Positions 56,981-64,000 of a DNA stretch of 64,000 nt are shown piece after piece. Below the pieces are notes generated by a model that was given only the letters and a program-made list of their open reading frames with translations, did not search any database and was not told the DNA's origin. Every line of letters starts with the position of its first letter. Position 1 is the stretch's first letter. Source of the stretch: Myxococcus xanthus (GTDB taxonomy: Bacteria; Myxococcota; Myxococcia; Myxococcales; Myxococcaceae). The position numbers were made by a program, and so were the translations under genes. The stretch lies in assembly GCF_013116825.1 (NCBI RefSeq), contig NZ_JABFNS010000006.1, positions 62,001-126,000 on the forward strand, written 5' to 3'.

Positions 56981-59950
56981 ATGCGCAACTGGATTGTCAT
57001 AGGCGTGATGGCGACCCTGCTCGCGGCAGGGGTGGTGTGGCTGTGGCCCGGCACGGAGACGGAGCCCGCCGCTCGCGACATGCACACCGCCACTGGCAAG
57101 GCCCTGCCGGAGTTCGCCGCCGTGGAGGTGGCCTCCGCGGGCGAAGGGCTGGCGCTCACGGGACGTGTGCTGGACGCCTCGGGTCGCCCCGTCGCGGGCG
57201 CGGAGGTGTTCCTGTCCGCCAGCGCGGAGCGGACGCTCCTGGGCGTTCATTGTGACGCGTGTGGCCAGGCGCTCCTGGCCTGCCAGGCGCGTGAGACGGC
57301 GCTGCACACGCTGGCGTTCTTCGAGCAGCAGCAGGGCTTCCTGACGCCGCGGGCCACGGCCAGCACGGACGCGGAAGGGCGCTTCCGCTTCGAGCAACTG
57401 GCTGGCGTGTCCTTCTCCGTGTGGGCCCGCGCGCCAGGGATGGGCGTCGCGCTCCGGGAGCGGGCCGCGCCTGGAGACCCGGTGGAGCTGTACCTGCCGC
57501 CGCTGCGCACCCTGGTGGGGCAGGTGGTGGACGAAGCCGGACGGCCCTTGGCCGGGGCTCATGTGCACGGAATGTCGCGGCGGGCGCCGCTGCCCTTCGC
57601 GTCCACGAGCGGAGCGGATGGCCGCTTCACCCTGACGGGCCTGGGCGAGGGGCCGTTCTATGTGCTGGCCACGGCGGAGGGGTACCTGCCCGCCGTGGGG
57701 GCCCAGGTGGAGGCGGGGCCACAGCCCGTGCGCCTGAAGCTGACGCCCGCGCGCACCCTGGAGGTCCGCGTCACCCGAAATGGTTCCCCCGCGGCCGCGC
57801 TGGTGCGGCTGCGCGCGGACCACCTGTCGCGGGAGCTGCGCACGGATGGCGCTCCGGTGCGTTTCACCGGCTTGTATCCGGACCAATTGGTGGTGACCGC
57901 GGAGGCCAAGGGCCTGGCGTCCGTGCCCCGCGTCTTGACGCTGGACGAGCGCGTCACCCAGGTGACGCTGGCGCTGGAGGAAGCGGGGAGCTTGCTCGTC
58001 ACGGTGGTGGATGAGGATGGGCAGCCCGTGCCGCAACCGGAGCTGCTGTTGCGCATGCCGGCGGGGGAGGTTGTCCGGCAGGAGCGCGGTGGCACCGGGG
58101 CGTTGGTGACGCTGGGCCCCCTGGCCGTGGGCAACTACGTGCTGACCGGGCAGGCCGAGGGCTTCCGTGACGCGCAGCTGCCCGCGAAGGTGACGCCAGG
58201 GGAGACGGCGCTCGAACTGGAGATGGAGCGCGCCACCGTCATCAGCGGGCAGGTGCTGGATGTCTACGGCCGGCCCGCGCCGGGCGTGTCCGTGTTGGTG
58301 CAGCCCACGGGCGCGTCGACGCTGGCGGACGCGGAAGGGCGCTTCATCGCGCAGGTGCCCACGCCGGGGCTCTACGAGCTTCATGCGCACCACTCGGAGT
58401 GGGGCGGTGGCCAGCTGAAGGTGACTGCGCCCACCACCGACGTGCAACTGGCGCTGGAGCCGCGCGCGTCGCTGGAAGTGACAGTCTCCGCCGAGGGCCG
58501 CCGCGTCGAAGGCGCGGACGTGGTGCTGTGGGTTGATCAGCAAGGCATCTTCCGGAGTGACCGGCCGTCGGGCTCGGACGGCATGGTCCCGATGCGCGGG
58601 ATGCCCGCGGGCACGTATTCGATGATGGCGTCCCATCCCGACTATCAGCCGTCGGAGCGCCGGGAGGTGACGCTGACGGAGGGCCAGACGCTGAAGCTGG
58701 AGGCGGAGCTGAGGCCCGGAGCGCCGCTCAGTGGCGAGGTGGTGGACGGGAAGAACGCGCCGGTAGCGGGCGCCACGTTGGTGGTGGTGCCCCGTGGCGC
58801 GGAGCCCGTGCAGTCCGACGCGAGCGGCCGTTTCGAGTTCCGCGCGCTGCGGCCGGACCGGGGCTACCGCTTGGAGGTGAGGCACCCGGGCTATGACCAG
58901 GTCGAGCGCGCCGAGGGCAAGGCGGGTGGCCCTCCGGTGCGAGTGGTGCTCAGGAAGCGCGACGTCTATCGCGGGCGCGTCGTGGGCGATGACGGTGCGC
59001 CGGTGCGCCGCTTTCGCGTGGACGAGCACGATGTGAATGCACCGGATGGCCGCTTCGAGCTGCCGTTGCCTACGGCGGGCGACCGCGTCATCGCGTCGGT
59101 GGACGCGGCGGGCTACGAGCCGCTGATGGTGGATCGCCCGGCCTCGCCCGACCTGGGAGACCTGGTGCTGGAGAAGCTGCCGGGGGTCTCGGGCCGCGTG
59201 GTCGACGAGGGCGGTGGGCCGGTGCCAGATGCCGTGGTGTCGTGCGACGTCTGTGACGACTCCGTTCTCTCCGGGCCTGATGGCACCTTCACGGTGGCCA
59301 GCCCTCCCTATGTGACGCGTTACTCGCTCACGGCGCGCAAGGGGCGGTTGAGTGCCACCCAGTCGTTGGAGCGGGGCGCGCGGGGGCCGGTGGAGCTCAA
59401 GCTGCGGCAGGCCACGCGTTTGAGCGGCCGGGTGTTCCGCCCGGACGGGAGCCCCGCGGCGGGCTTCGAGGTCGAGGCCGTCAACGCGGACCGCAGCGAA
59501 CCGCTCACCATCGTCACCGGGCCGGATGGTGGCTACAGCGTGGAGGTCTCCCCGGGCAACTACCGCTTCGCGCTGGGCGCGAACCGGGAGTTCTCTGGCG
59601 AGCCGGCGCTGGTGGTGCAGGTGGGCGGCTCGGAGATGTCGCTGGACCTGGGCCCGGCGCCGGGCACCGCGTCGCTGACCGTCCAGGTGAAGCCGGAGCG
59701 GGGCCGGGCGCTGTGGATCGTCGCGGGAGAGCTGGGAGCGGTGGGCAATCCTCCGACGGTGGCGTTGATGCGCTCGCGCTGGGCGCAGCTCGTGTACCAG
59801 CCCCGGTCGGAGCAGGTCCGCCTGAGTGGCCTGCGGCCCGGGCGGTACACGTTGGTGTGGGGCAACTTCCACGTGGAGACCCCAGGCGGACCGGAGGTCC
59901 GCGTCGTGGATGTGCCTTCGGCCAGTGACGTCGTGATGATGGCCCACTGA
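56981..59950 (+). CDS. Large exported protein of carboxypeptidase-regulatory-like repeats
   Basis: The protein has 989 residues from ATG 56981. An N-terminal hydrophobic segment (about 5-22) acts as signal or anchor. The rest is a chain of roughly ten beta-sandwich units of about 80-90 residues. Each shows the CarboxypepD_reg pattern: a GxVxDxxGRPVAGAxV strand pair, then a TDAxGRFxxxxLxxGxYxVxAxxxGY turn. Examples are [36 protein letters not shown] and [16 protein letters not shown]. No peptidase active site exists. Such proteins act at the cell surface in adhesion or as scaffolds. Length and repetition are typical of myxobacterial paralogues. Confidence 0.85.
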   Translation: MRNWIVIGVMATLLAAGVVWLWPGTETEPAARDMHTATGKALPEFAAVEVASAGEGLALTGRVLDASGRPVAGAEVFLSASAERTLLGVHCDACGQALLACQARETALHTLAFFEQQQGFLTPRATASTDAEGRFRFEQLAGVSFSVWARAPGMGVALRERAAPGDPVELYLPPLRTLVGQVVDEAGRPLAGAHVHGMSRRAPLPFASTSGADGRFTLTGLGEGPFYVLATAEGYLPAVGAQVEAGPQPVRLKLTPARTLEVRVTRNGSPAAALVRLRADHLSRELRTDGAPVRFTGLYPDQLVVTAEAKGLASVPRVLTLDERVTQVTLALEEAGSLLVTVVDEDGQPVPQPELLLRMPAGEVVRQERGGTGALVTLGPLAVGNYVLTGQAEGFRDAQLPAKVTPGETALELEMERATVISGQVLDVYGRPAPGVSVLVQPTGASTLADAEGRFIAQVPTPGLYELHAHHSEWGGGQLKVTAPTTDVQLALEPRASLEVTVSAEGRRVEGADVVLWVDQQGIFRSDRPSGSDGMVPMRGMPAGTYSMMASHPDYQPSERREVTLTEGQTLKLEAELRPGAPLSGEVVDGKNAPVAGATLVVVPRGAEPVQSDASGRFEFRALRPDRGYRLEVRHPGYDQVERAEGKAGGPPVRVVLRKRDVYRGRVVGDDGAPVRRFRVDEHDVNAPDGRFELPLPTAGDRVIASVDAAGYEPLMVDRPASPDLGDLVLEKLPGVSGRVVDEGGGPVPDAVVSCDVCDDSVLSGPDGTFTVASPPYVTRYSLTARKGRLSATQSLERGARGPVELKLRQATRLSGRVFRPDGSPAAGFEVEAVNADRSEPLTIVTGPDGGYSVEVSPGNYRFALGANREFSGEPALVVQVGGSEMSLDLGPAPGTASLTVQVKPERGRALWIVAGELGAVGNPPTVALMRSRWAQLVYQPRSEQVRLSGLRPGRYTLVWGNFHVETPGGPEVRVVDVPSASDVVMMAH

Positions 59951-60001
59951 CGCCCTGCCGGGACGGTTGCGAGCCCGCCTCCCCGCGCATTAGGAAGCCG
60001 C

Positions 60002-61222
60002 ATGGACGTGACGAGTCTGAAAGGCCGCCGGGTGGTCGTCGGCGTGGGTGGCGGCATCGCGGCGTACAAGGCCTGCGAGCTGGTGCGGGAGCTGTCGCGA
60101 GCGGGCGCCGAGGTGCGGGTGGCCATGACGGAGTCCGCGCGCCAGTTCGTCACCCCGCTCACCTTCCAGGCGCTCAGCGGGCACCCTGTGCTCACGGACT
60201 ATTTCGACCCTGCCCAGGAGGGGAACTTCGGCCACCTGGACCTTGCGCGCTGGGCCGAGGCGTTCGTCGTGGCGCCGGCCACCGCGGACCTGCTGGCGCG
60301 CATCCGCGCGGGCATGGGGAACGACGCCGTGACGACGTCGCTGCTCGCCTTCCGGGGGCCGGTGGTGCTGGCGCCGGCGATGAACGTGGCCATGTGGGAC
60401 AACCCCCTGACGCAGGAGAACCTGGCGGCCCTGCTGGCCTATCCGCGCTTCTCGCGCGTGGGCCCAGGCGCGGGGATGCTGGCCTGTGGTGACGTGGGGG
60501 AGGGGCGACTGGCGGACGTTCCAGCCATCGTCCAGGCGGTCGCGGCGCGTTTCGGCGCTGGCCCCCTGGCGGGGAAGCGGGTGCTGCTGACGGCGGGCCC
60601 CACCCGCGAGTTCCTGGACCCGGTGCGGTTCATCTCCAATCCCTCCACGGGGAAGATGGGCATGGCGCTCGCGCACGCGGCCCGGACCCTGGGCGCCGAG
60701 GTGACGGTGGTGCTCGGTCCCGTGGGCACCGTGGAGCGCGGCGGCTTTGACATCGTGGACGTGGTGAGCGCGGACGACATGGCGCGCGAGGTGCTCTCAC
60801 GGGTGAGCACCGCGGATGCGTTCATCGCCACGGCGGCGGTCAGCGACTGGCGCCCGGAGACGCGCGCGCCGCAGAAGGTGAAGAAGGGCGCTTCCTCGTC
60901 GCCCGAGGCGCTGACGCTCGTGCGCACGCCGGACGTGCTCGCGGAGGCCTCCCGCAAGGTGGCGGGACAACCAAGGCGGCCGGTGCTGGTGGGTTTCGCC
61001 GCGGAAACGGAGCGCGTGGTGGCTCACGCGCGCGAAAAACTGGAGCGCAAGGGGCTGGACGCGATTGTCGCCAACGACGTGACGGCCCCTGGCGCGGGCT
61101 TTGGGACGGACACCAACCGGGTGACGGTGCTCACGCGTTCGGGCGCACAGCATGAGCTCCAGGGCAGCAAATACGAGGTGGCGCAGGCCCTCATCGAGCT
61201 GCTGCTCGTGTCACCGTCCTAG
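60002..61222 (+). CDS. coaBC: Bifunctional phosphopantothenoylcysteine decarboxylase / phosphopantothenate-cysteine ligase
   Basis: The protein has 406 residues from ATG 60002, the usual length. The CoaC flavoprotein half carries [15 protein letters not shown], the catalytic His in FGHLDL, the APAMNVAMW motif and the substrate-recognition Cys in [12 protein letters not shown]. The CoaB half begins near 190 with [19 protein letters not shown] and carries SDWRPE and the Lys-rich KKVKKG-like segment. It makes 4'-phosphopantetheine from phosphopantothenate, CTP and Cys in coenzyme A synthesis. It supplies the prosthetic group of all carrier domains, including those of the lipopeptide megasynthase, but no regulatory link is visible. 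Confidence 0.96.
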   Translation: MDVTSLKGRRVVVGVGGGIAAYKACELVRELSRAGAEVRVAMTESARQFVTPLTFQALSGHPVLTDYFDPAQEGNFGHLDLARWAEAFVVAPATADLLARIRAGMGNDAVTTSLLAFRGPVVLAPAMNVAMWDNPLTQENLAALLAYPRFSRVGPGAGMLACGDVGEGRLADVPAIVQAVAARFGAGPLAGKRVLLTAGPTREFLDPVRFISNPSTGKMGMALAHAARTLGAEVTVVLGPVGTVERGGFDIVDVVSADDMAREVLSRVSTADAFIATAAVSDWRPETRAPQKVKKGASSSPEALTLVRTPDVLAEASRKVAGQPRRPVLVGFAAETERVVAHAREKLERKGLDAIVANDVTAPGAGFGTDTNRVTVLTRSGAQHELQGSKYEVAQALIELLLVSPS

Positions 61223-61370
61223 CAGGGCTCCATCTCAGCGAGGGGGACGGTGGCCTTCGACACGAGCCGGGGTGGATGTCCACGGGCTGGATGCCCAGGT
61301 CCATGACGAAGGCGGCTTCTGTGAACAGGTCCTCCGTGACCTGGCGGTAATCCGGGTTCTGGTGCGCCAT
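61219..61370 (-). pseudogene. PaaI-type thioesterase remnant with internal deletion
   Basis: From ATG 61370 a frame reads AHQNPDYRQVTEDLFTEAAF and VMDLGIQPVDIHPG, the N-terminus of hot-dog thioesterases. It then passes into nonsense. In another frame, [13 protein letters not shown] followed by TAG 61219 resembles the C-terminal strand. The central ~90 residues, with the HAGV-type active site, are absent. The end overlaps the coaBC stop on the other strand. It is a vestige and not a small gene. Confidence 0.65.
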
Positions 61371-61570
61371 GGCGGCTCCTCGCTGCATGACACCGGGTTC
61401 GGGGCGCAAGATGGCGTGGGCCCAGGGGGGCCTCCAGGGCGGATGACTGGGGACAGGGCGGGGTAGGACTCCAGGCGTGGGCCTGGAACAGCGCTGGTGG
61501 AAGGCGAACAGTCGGCTCGGGCGTCCGCTTCCTTGCGCAGGGGCGCCACGTCCGATACCGATCCAGGACC

Positions 61571-62605
61571 GTGATTGATGACACGCCCGAGGCCTCGCAG
61601 GACCTGAGCGCCCTGATGGACGATGTGCGCCGCCACCTCCTCTGGCAGGAGGAGGCCGCTGGCCGGGTGCTGATGATTGACGCCAAGGCGGCGCTCGAGC
61701 TCCAACGCTCGGCTCCCTCCTTGCGCGCGCGCTTCGCCCGAGCGCAGGGGGCCGCGGACGCCGCGCCACCTGCTCGCCCCGAGGCGCCGCTGCCCCGGCC
61801 GCCGCTGGCGAGCCCGGCACCGGAGCATCGTTCCATCGGCACGGAGCGGCCGGGCCCGGCGACTCCCGCGGGTGCAGCAGGACCGCTGGGAGTCGGTGTC
61901 GCAGCGCCGGCCCGGGTGCCGCCTCCGTCCACGCCTCCCATGCGTCCGGGGGGCATGGCGCTCGGTGCCGCTGAGGGGCAGCCGCCGCCGCCCCCGTCGC
62001 GGCCCGCTGGGGCGCTGCAGGGCGCGGCGAACGGCGAGCGGCCGACGTTGGACGAGGTTCGCCGGGAGCTGGGCGACTGCCAGCGCTGCAAGCTGTGCTC
62101 GACGCGCAAGAACCTCGTGTTCGGTTCGGGCAACCCCCGCGCGGAGCTGGTGTTCGTGGGCGAGGGCCCCGGGGAGAACGAGGACCTGCAGGGCGTGCCC
62201 TTCGTTGGCGCGGCCGGCGACCTGCTGACGAAGATGATTGGCGCGATGGGCTACCGCCGCGACGACGTCTATATCTGCAACGTCGTGAAGTGCCGGCCAC
62301 CAGGGAACCGCAATCCGGAGCCGGAGGAGGTCGCCGCCTGCGAGCCTTTCCTGCGCGCGCAGTTGGCCGCCATCCAGCCCAAGGTGGTGGTGGCGCTGGG
62401 CAAGTTCGCGGCGCAGACGCTGCTGCGGGACAGCACGCCCATCACCCGCCTGCGTGGCAACTGGCGCACCTACGAGGGCATCCAGCTGATGCCCACCTTC
62501 CACCCGGCGTACCTCCTCCGCAGCCCGGCGGAGAAGCGCAAGGCATGGGAGGACCTCCAGGCGGTGATGAAGGTGCTGGGGAAGCAACCCGGTTCGCGAG
62601 CGTAG
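61571..62605 (+). CDS. Family 4 (iron-sulfur) uracil-DNA glycosylase
   Basis: The protein has 344 residues from GTG 61571; no in-frame ATG fits better. The catalytic domain covers about residues 155-335: first cluster cysteines in CQRCKLC, motif A GEGPGENED, later cluster cysteines in NVVKCRPPG and AACEPF, and motif B HPAYLLR. It removes uracil from DNA and carries a [4Fe-4S] cluster. The first 150 residues are an Ala/Pro-rich extension after a short helical head, longer than in most family members, perhaps a flexible tether. It is not visibly part of an operon. Confidence 0.93.
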   Translation: MIDDTPEASQDLSALMDDVRRHLLWQEEAAGRVLMIDAKAALELQRSAPSLRARFARAQGAADAAPPARPEAPLPRPPLASPAPEHRSIGTERPGPATPAGAAGPLGVGVAAPARVPPPSTPPMRPGGMALGAAEGQPPPPPSRPAGALQGAANGERPTLDEVRRELGDCQRCKLCSTRKNLVFGSGNPRAELVFVGEGPGENEDLQGVPFVGAAGDLLTKMIGAMGYRRDDVYICNVVKCRPPGNRNPEPEEVAACEPFLRAQLAAIQPKVVVALGKFAAQTLLRDSTPITRLRGNWRTYEGIQLMPTFHPAYLLRSPAEKRKAWEDLQAVMKVLGKQPGSRA

Positions 62606-62633
62606 CCGCGGGCCCGATGAAGGGAATGCACGG

Positions 62634-63641
62634 ATGAATGGATTGCTGGAGTCGAGTGAGCTGCTGTCGCCCGCGCTGGAGTCGAACCCGCTGGGGGACC
62701 CGGCTCGCCGCAAGCTCACCGTGTACCTGCCGCCAGGCTACGGCGCGGATGAGCGGCGCTATCCCGTCGTCTACTTCCTGCATGCCTTTGGCAACAGCGG
62801 CGGCTCGTGGACGAACGCGTCGGGCTTCGCGCCCACCGTCCCCCAGCGCCTGGACGCGCTCGTCGAGTCGGGCGCGATTCCGCCCGTCATCGGCGTCTTC
62901 CCGGACGCCTGGACGTCGCTGGGTGGCAGCCAGTGGGTGAACAGCGACGCCATTGGCCGGTACCGCGACTACCTGACCAAGGACGTGGTGGGCTTCGTGG
63001 ACCGCACCTACCGCACCCTGCCGAAGGCGGCCTCGCGCGCCGTGGTGGGGCACAGCTCCGGTGGCTACGGCGCGCTGGTGATGGGCCGCTACCACCCGGA
63101 ACTGTTCTCCCACGTAGGCGCGCACGCGGCGGATTCCTACTTCGAATACTGCTACCTGCCGGACCTCCCGAAGGCCGCGGCGGCGCTGCTGAAGGCCGGC
63201 GGCGTGGAGGCGTGGCACGCCGAGTTCCGGGCGCGCGTGAGCGAGACGAAGATGCGCGGGGACGACTTCCCAGTGGTGAACGTCCTGGCGATGGCCGCCG
63301 CGTATTCTCCGAAGAAGGGCGAGCCGCTCAACGTGGAGCTGCCCTTCGACGCGAACACGGGCCGGCTGCGGCTCGACGTGTGGAACCGGTGGCTGGTGCA
63401 CGACCCGGTGCGCTTCGTGCCCAAGTTCATGGACGCGTTCCGGAAGCTGAAGACGGTGTACCTGGACTGTGGGACGCGTGACGAGTTCAACATCCGCTGG
63501 GGCACGCGGATGCTCGCGGAGGACTTCAAGAACGCGGGCGTGGAGCGCGTCCACGAGGAGTTCGAGGACGGCCACTCCGGTGTGTCGTACCGCTTCGCGC
63601 GCTCGCTGTCCGTCCTGGTGCCGAACCTGGCGCAGGACTGA
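62634..63641 (+). CDS. Alpha/beta-hydrolase esterase (esterase D / feruloyl esterase-like)
   Basis: The protein has 335 residues from ATG 62634, 28 bases after the glycosylase. It has the PF00756 putative-esterase fold: early RKLTVYLPPGYGADERRYPV, the oxyanion region LHAFGNSGGSW, nucleophile Ser in GHSSGGYGA near residue 142, acid in CGTRDEFNI and His in FEDGHSGVS. There is no signal peptide, so it is cytoplasmic. Members cleave S-formylglutathione, siderophore or carbohydrate esters. Substrate is unknown here. Confidence 0.88.
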   Translation: MNGLLESSELLSPALESNPLGDPARRKLTVYLPPGYGADERRYPVVYFLHAFGNSGGSWTNASGFAPTVPQRLDALVESGAIPPVIGVFPDAWTSLGGSQWVNSDAIGRYRDYLTKDVVGFVDRTYRTLPKAASRAVVGHSSGGYGALVMGRYHPELFSHVGAHAADSYFEYCYLPDLPKAAAALLKAGGVEAWHAEFRARVSETKMRGDDFPVVNVLAMAAAYSPKKGEPLNVELPFDANTGRLRLDVWNRWLVHDPVRFVPKFMDAFRKLKTVYLDCGTRDEFNIRWGTRMLAEDFKNAGVERVHEEFEDGHSGVSYRFARSLSVLVPNLAQD

Positions 63642-63661
63642 CGCATGGGGCCGGGGCCTGT

Positions 63662-63710
63662 CGCGCGGTGGTCGGGATGCCCGCTGGGGGACGCCTCGGC
63701 CCACCGCGCG
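63662..63710. repeat. 10-bp perfect inverted repeat after the esterase gene
   Basis: CGCGCGGTGG (63662-63671) and CCACCGCGCG (63701-63710) are separated by 29 bases in the 174-bp gap before kdd. They could form a long-loop hairpin that ends the esterase transcript. The sequence is purely GC, so chance similarity is possible. Confidence 0.4.
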
Positions 63711-63764
63711 TGACGTGGCGCTGGCCTTTTCCCTGTCCGAGCGGGTAGACGCCTCCCTGGGGGC

Positions 63765-63782
63765 GCCCCGCCGTGGCGGGGC
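63765..63782. terminator. GC hairpin upstream of kdd
   Basis: GCCCCGC and GCGGGGC pair around the loop CGTG, 33 bases before the kdd start. Outer GGGCGC/GCGCCC bases can lengthen it. With no T-tract, its role may be termination or leader structure. Confidence 0.4.
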
Positions 63783-63815
63783 CGGGCGCCCGACAACCTT
63801 CAGGGAGACGGGAAC

Positions 63816-64000
63816 ATGAGCATCGACCTCTACGGGCTGTCTCGCGTCGTTGGCGAGAAGGGCGTGCTGCCCCAGCGCGCGAAGCAGTTGGACCCTTCGC
63901 TGCCGTGCCGCGAGTCCGAGCTGCTCATCGACGTGGAGAGCCTCAACATCGACGCCGCGTCCTTCAAGCAGATCAAGGGCGAGGTGGGCGGCGACGCGAA
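63816..64000 (+). CDS. kdd: L-erythro-3,5-diaminohexanoate dehydrogenase, N-terminal fragment
   Basis: ATG 63816 with GGGAG upstream opens a frame that runs past the right edge (61 residues seen). The start RVVGEKGVLPQRAKQLD followed by ELLIDVESLNIDAASFKQIK closely follows the N-terminus of KDD (RV..KGVLPQ..., IDV..LNIDSASFTQI). KDD oxidises 3,5-diaminohexanoate in the lysine fermentation pathway. The other pathway genes should follow to the right, outside the window. Confidence 0.8.
   Translation, partial: MSIDLYGLSRVVGEKGVLPQRAKQLDPSLPCRESELLIDVESLNIDAASFKQIKGEVGGDA

Noticed and set aside
55901-59947. A 1348-codon open frame on the minus strand
   Set aside because: It runs antisense across three well-supported plus-strand genes. 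It is His/Arg rich with no domain, as expected from the third-position GC bias of the real genes.

Overview
The window is high-GC DNA with the gene content of a myxobacterium of the Myxococcus/Corallococcus type. Signs are a Hanks-type kinase-like membrane protein, FHA and PP2C/cyclic-nucleotide signalling genes, many lipoproteins and carboxypeptidase-regulatory-repeat proteins, a 3,5-diaminohexanoate dehydrogenase, and a very large lipopeptide assembly line. Long antisense open frames are common because of the GC bias, and they are left out.

Layout. 1-12.9 kb is ordinary chromosome: a membrane pseudokinase (cut by the left edge), an HtrA protease, a receiver/ATPase protein, a quinone oxidoreductase-ankyrin-agmatinase run, a yacG-PHP phosphatase-flippase run, a ribbon-helix-helix pair, a GDT1-type Mn/Ca exporter behind a yybP-ykoY riboswitch, a lipoprotein and a glyoxalase-fold protein. 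12.9-16.1 kb is a decayed belt: an internally deleted Asp/Asn beta-hydroxylase, a multiply frameshifted MFS exporter still coupled to an intact GNAT gene, a deleted IS5-type transposase and a CAT-anticodon tRNA with its own terminator. 16.5-19 kb holds an AsmA-like protein and a YnfA-like protein.

19.0-52.3 kb is one minus-strand operon for a PKS/NRPS lipopeptide. In transcription order it has a hybrid ACP-KS-AT-ACP-aminotransferase-C-A-T protein, a C-A(Gly)-T protein, a four-module protein (Thr, Asn-like, Phe-like plus epimerase, Orn), a C-A(Orn)-T-TE protein, an MFS exporter and a fatty acyl-AMP ligase. The logic is that of iturin/mycosubtilin. The ligase loads a fatty acid, the PKS adds one malonyl unit with no ketoreductase, and the aminotransferase makes a beta-amino acyl chain. 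Seven residues then follow, predicted X-Gly-Thr(or Dhb)-Asn-D-Phe-Orn-Orn, before thioesterase release. A divergent arginine-deiminase-like gene starts across an AT-rich spacer.

53-64 kb returns to housekeeping and signalling: a small unknown protein, an outer-membrane-like protein, an FHA protein, a PP2C-cNMP fusion, a methionine-heptad coiled-coil protein, a 989-residue repeat protein, coaBC, a thioesterase remnant, a family-4 uracil-DNA glycosylase, an esterase, and the start of kdd at the right edge.
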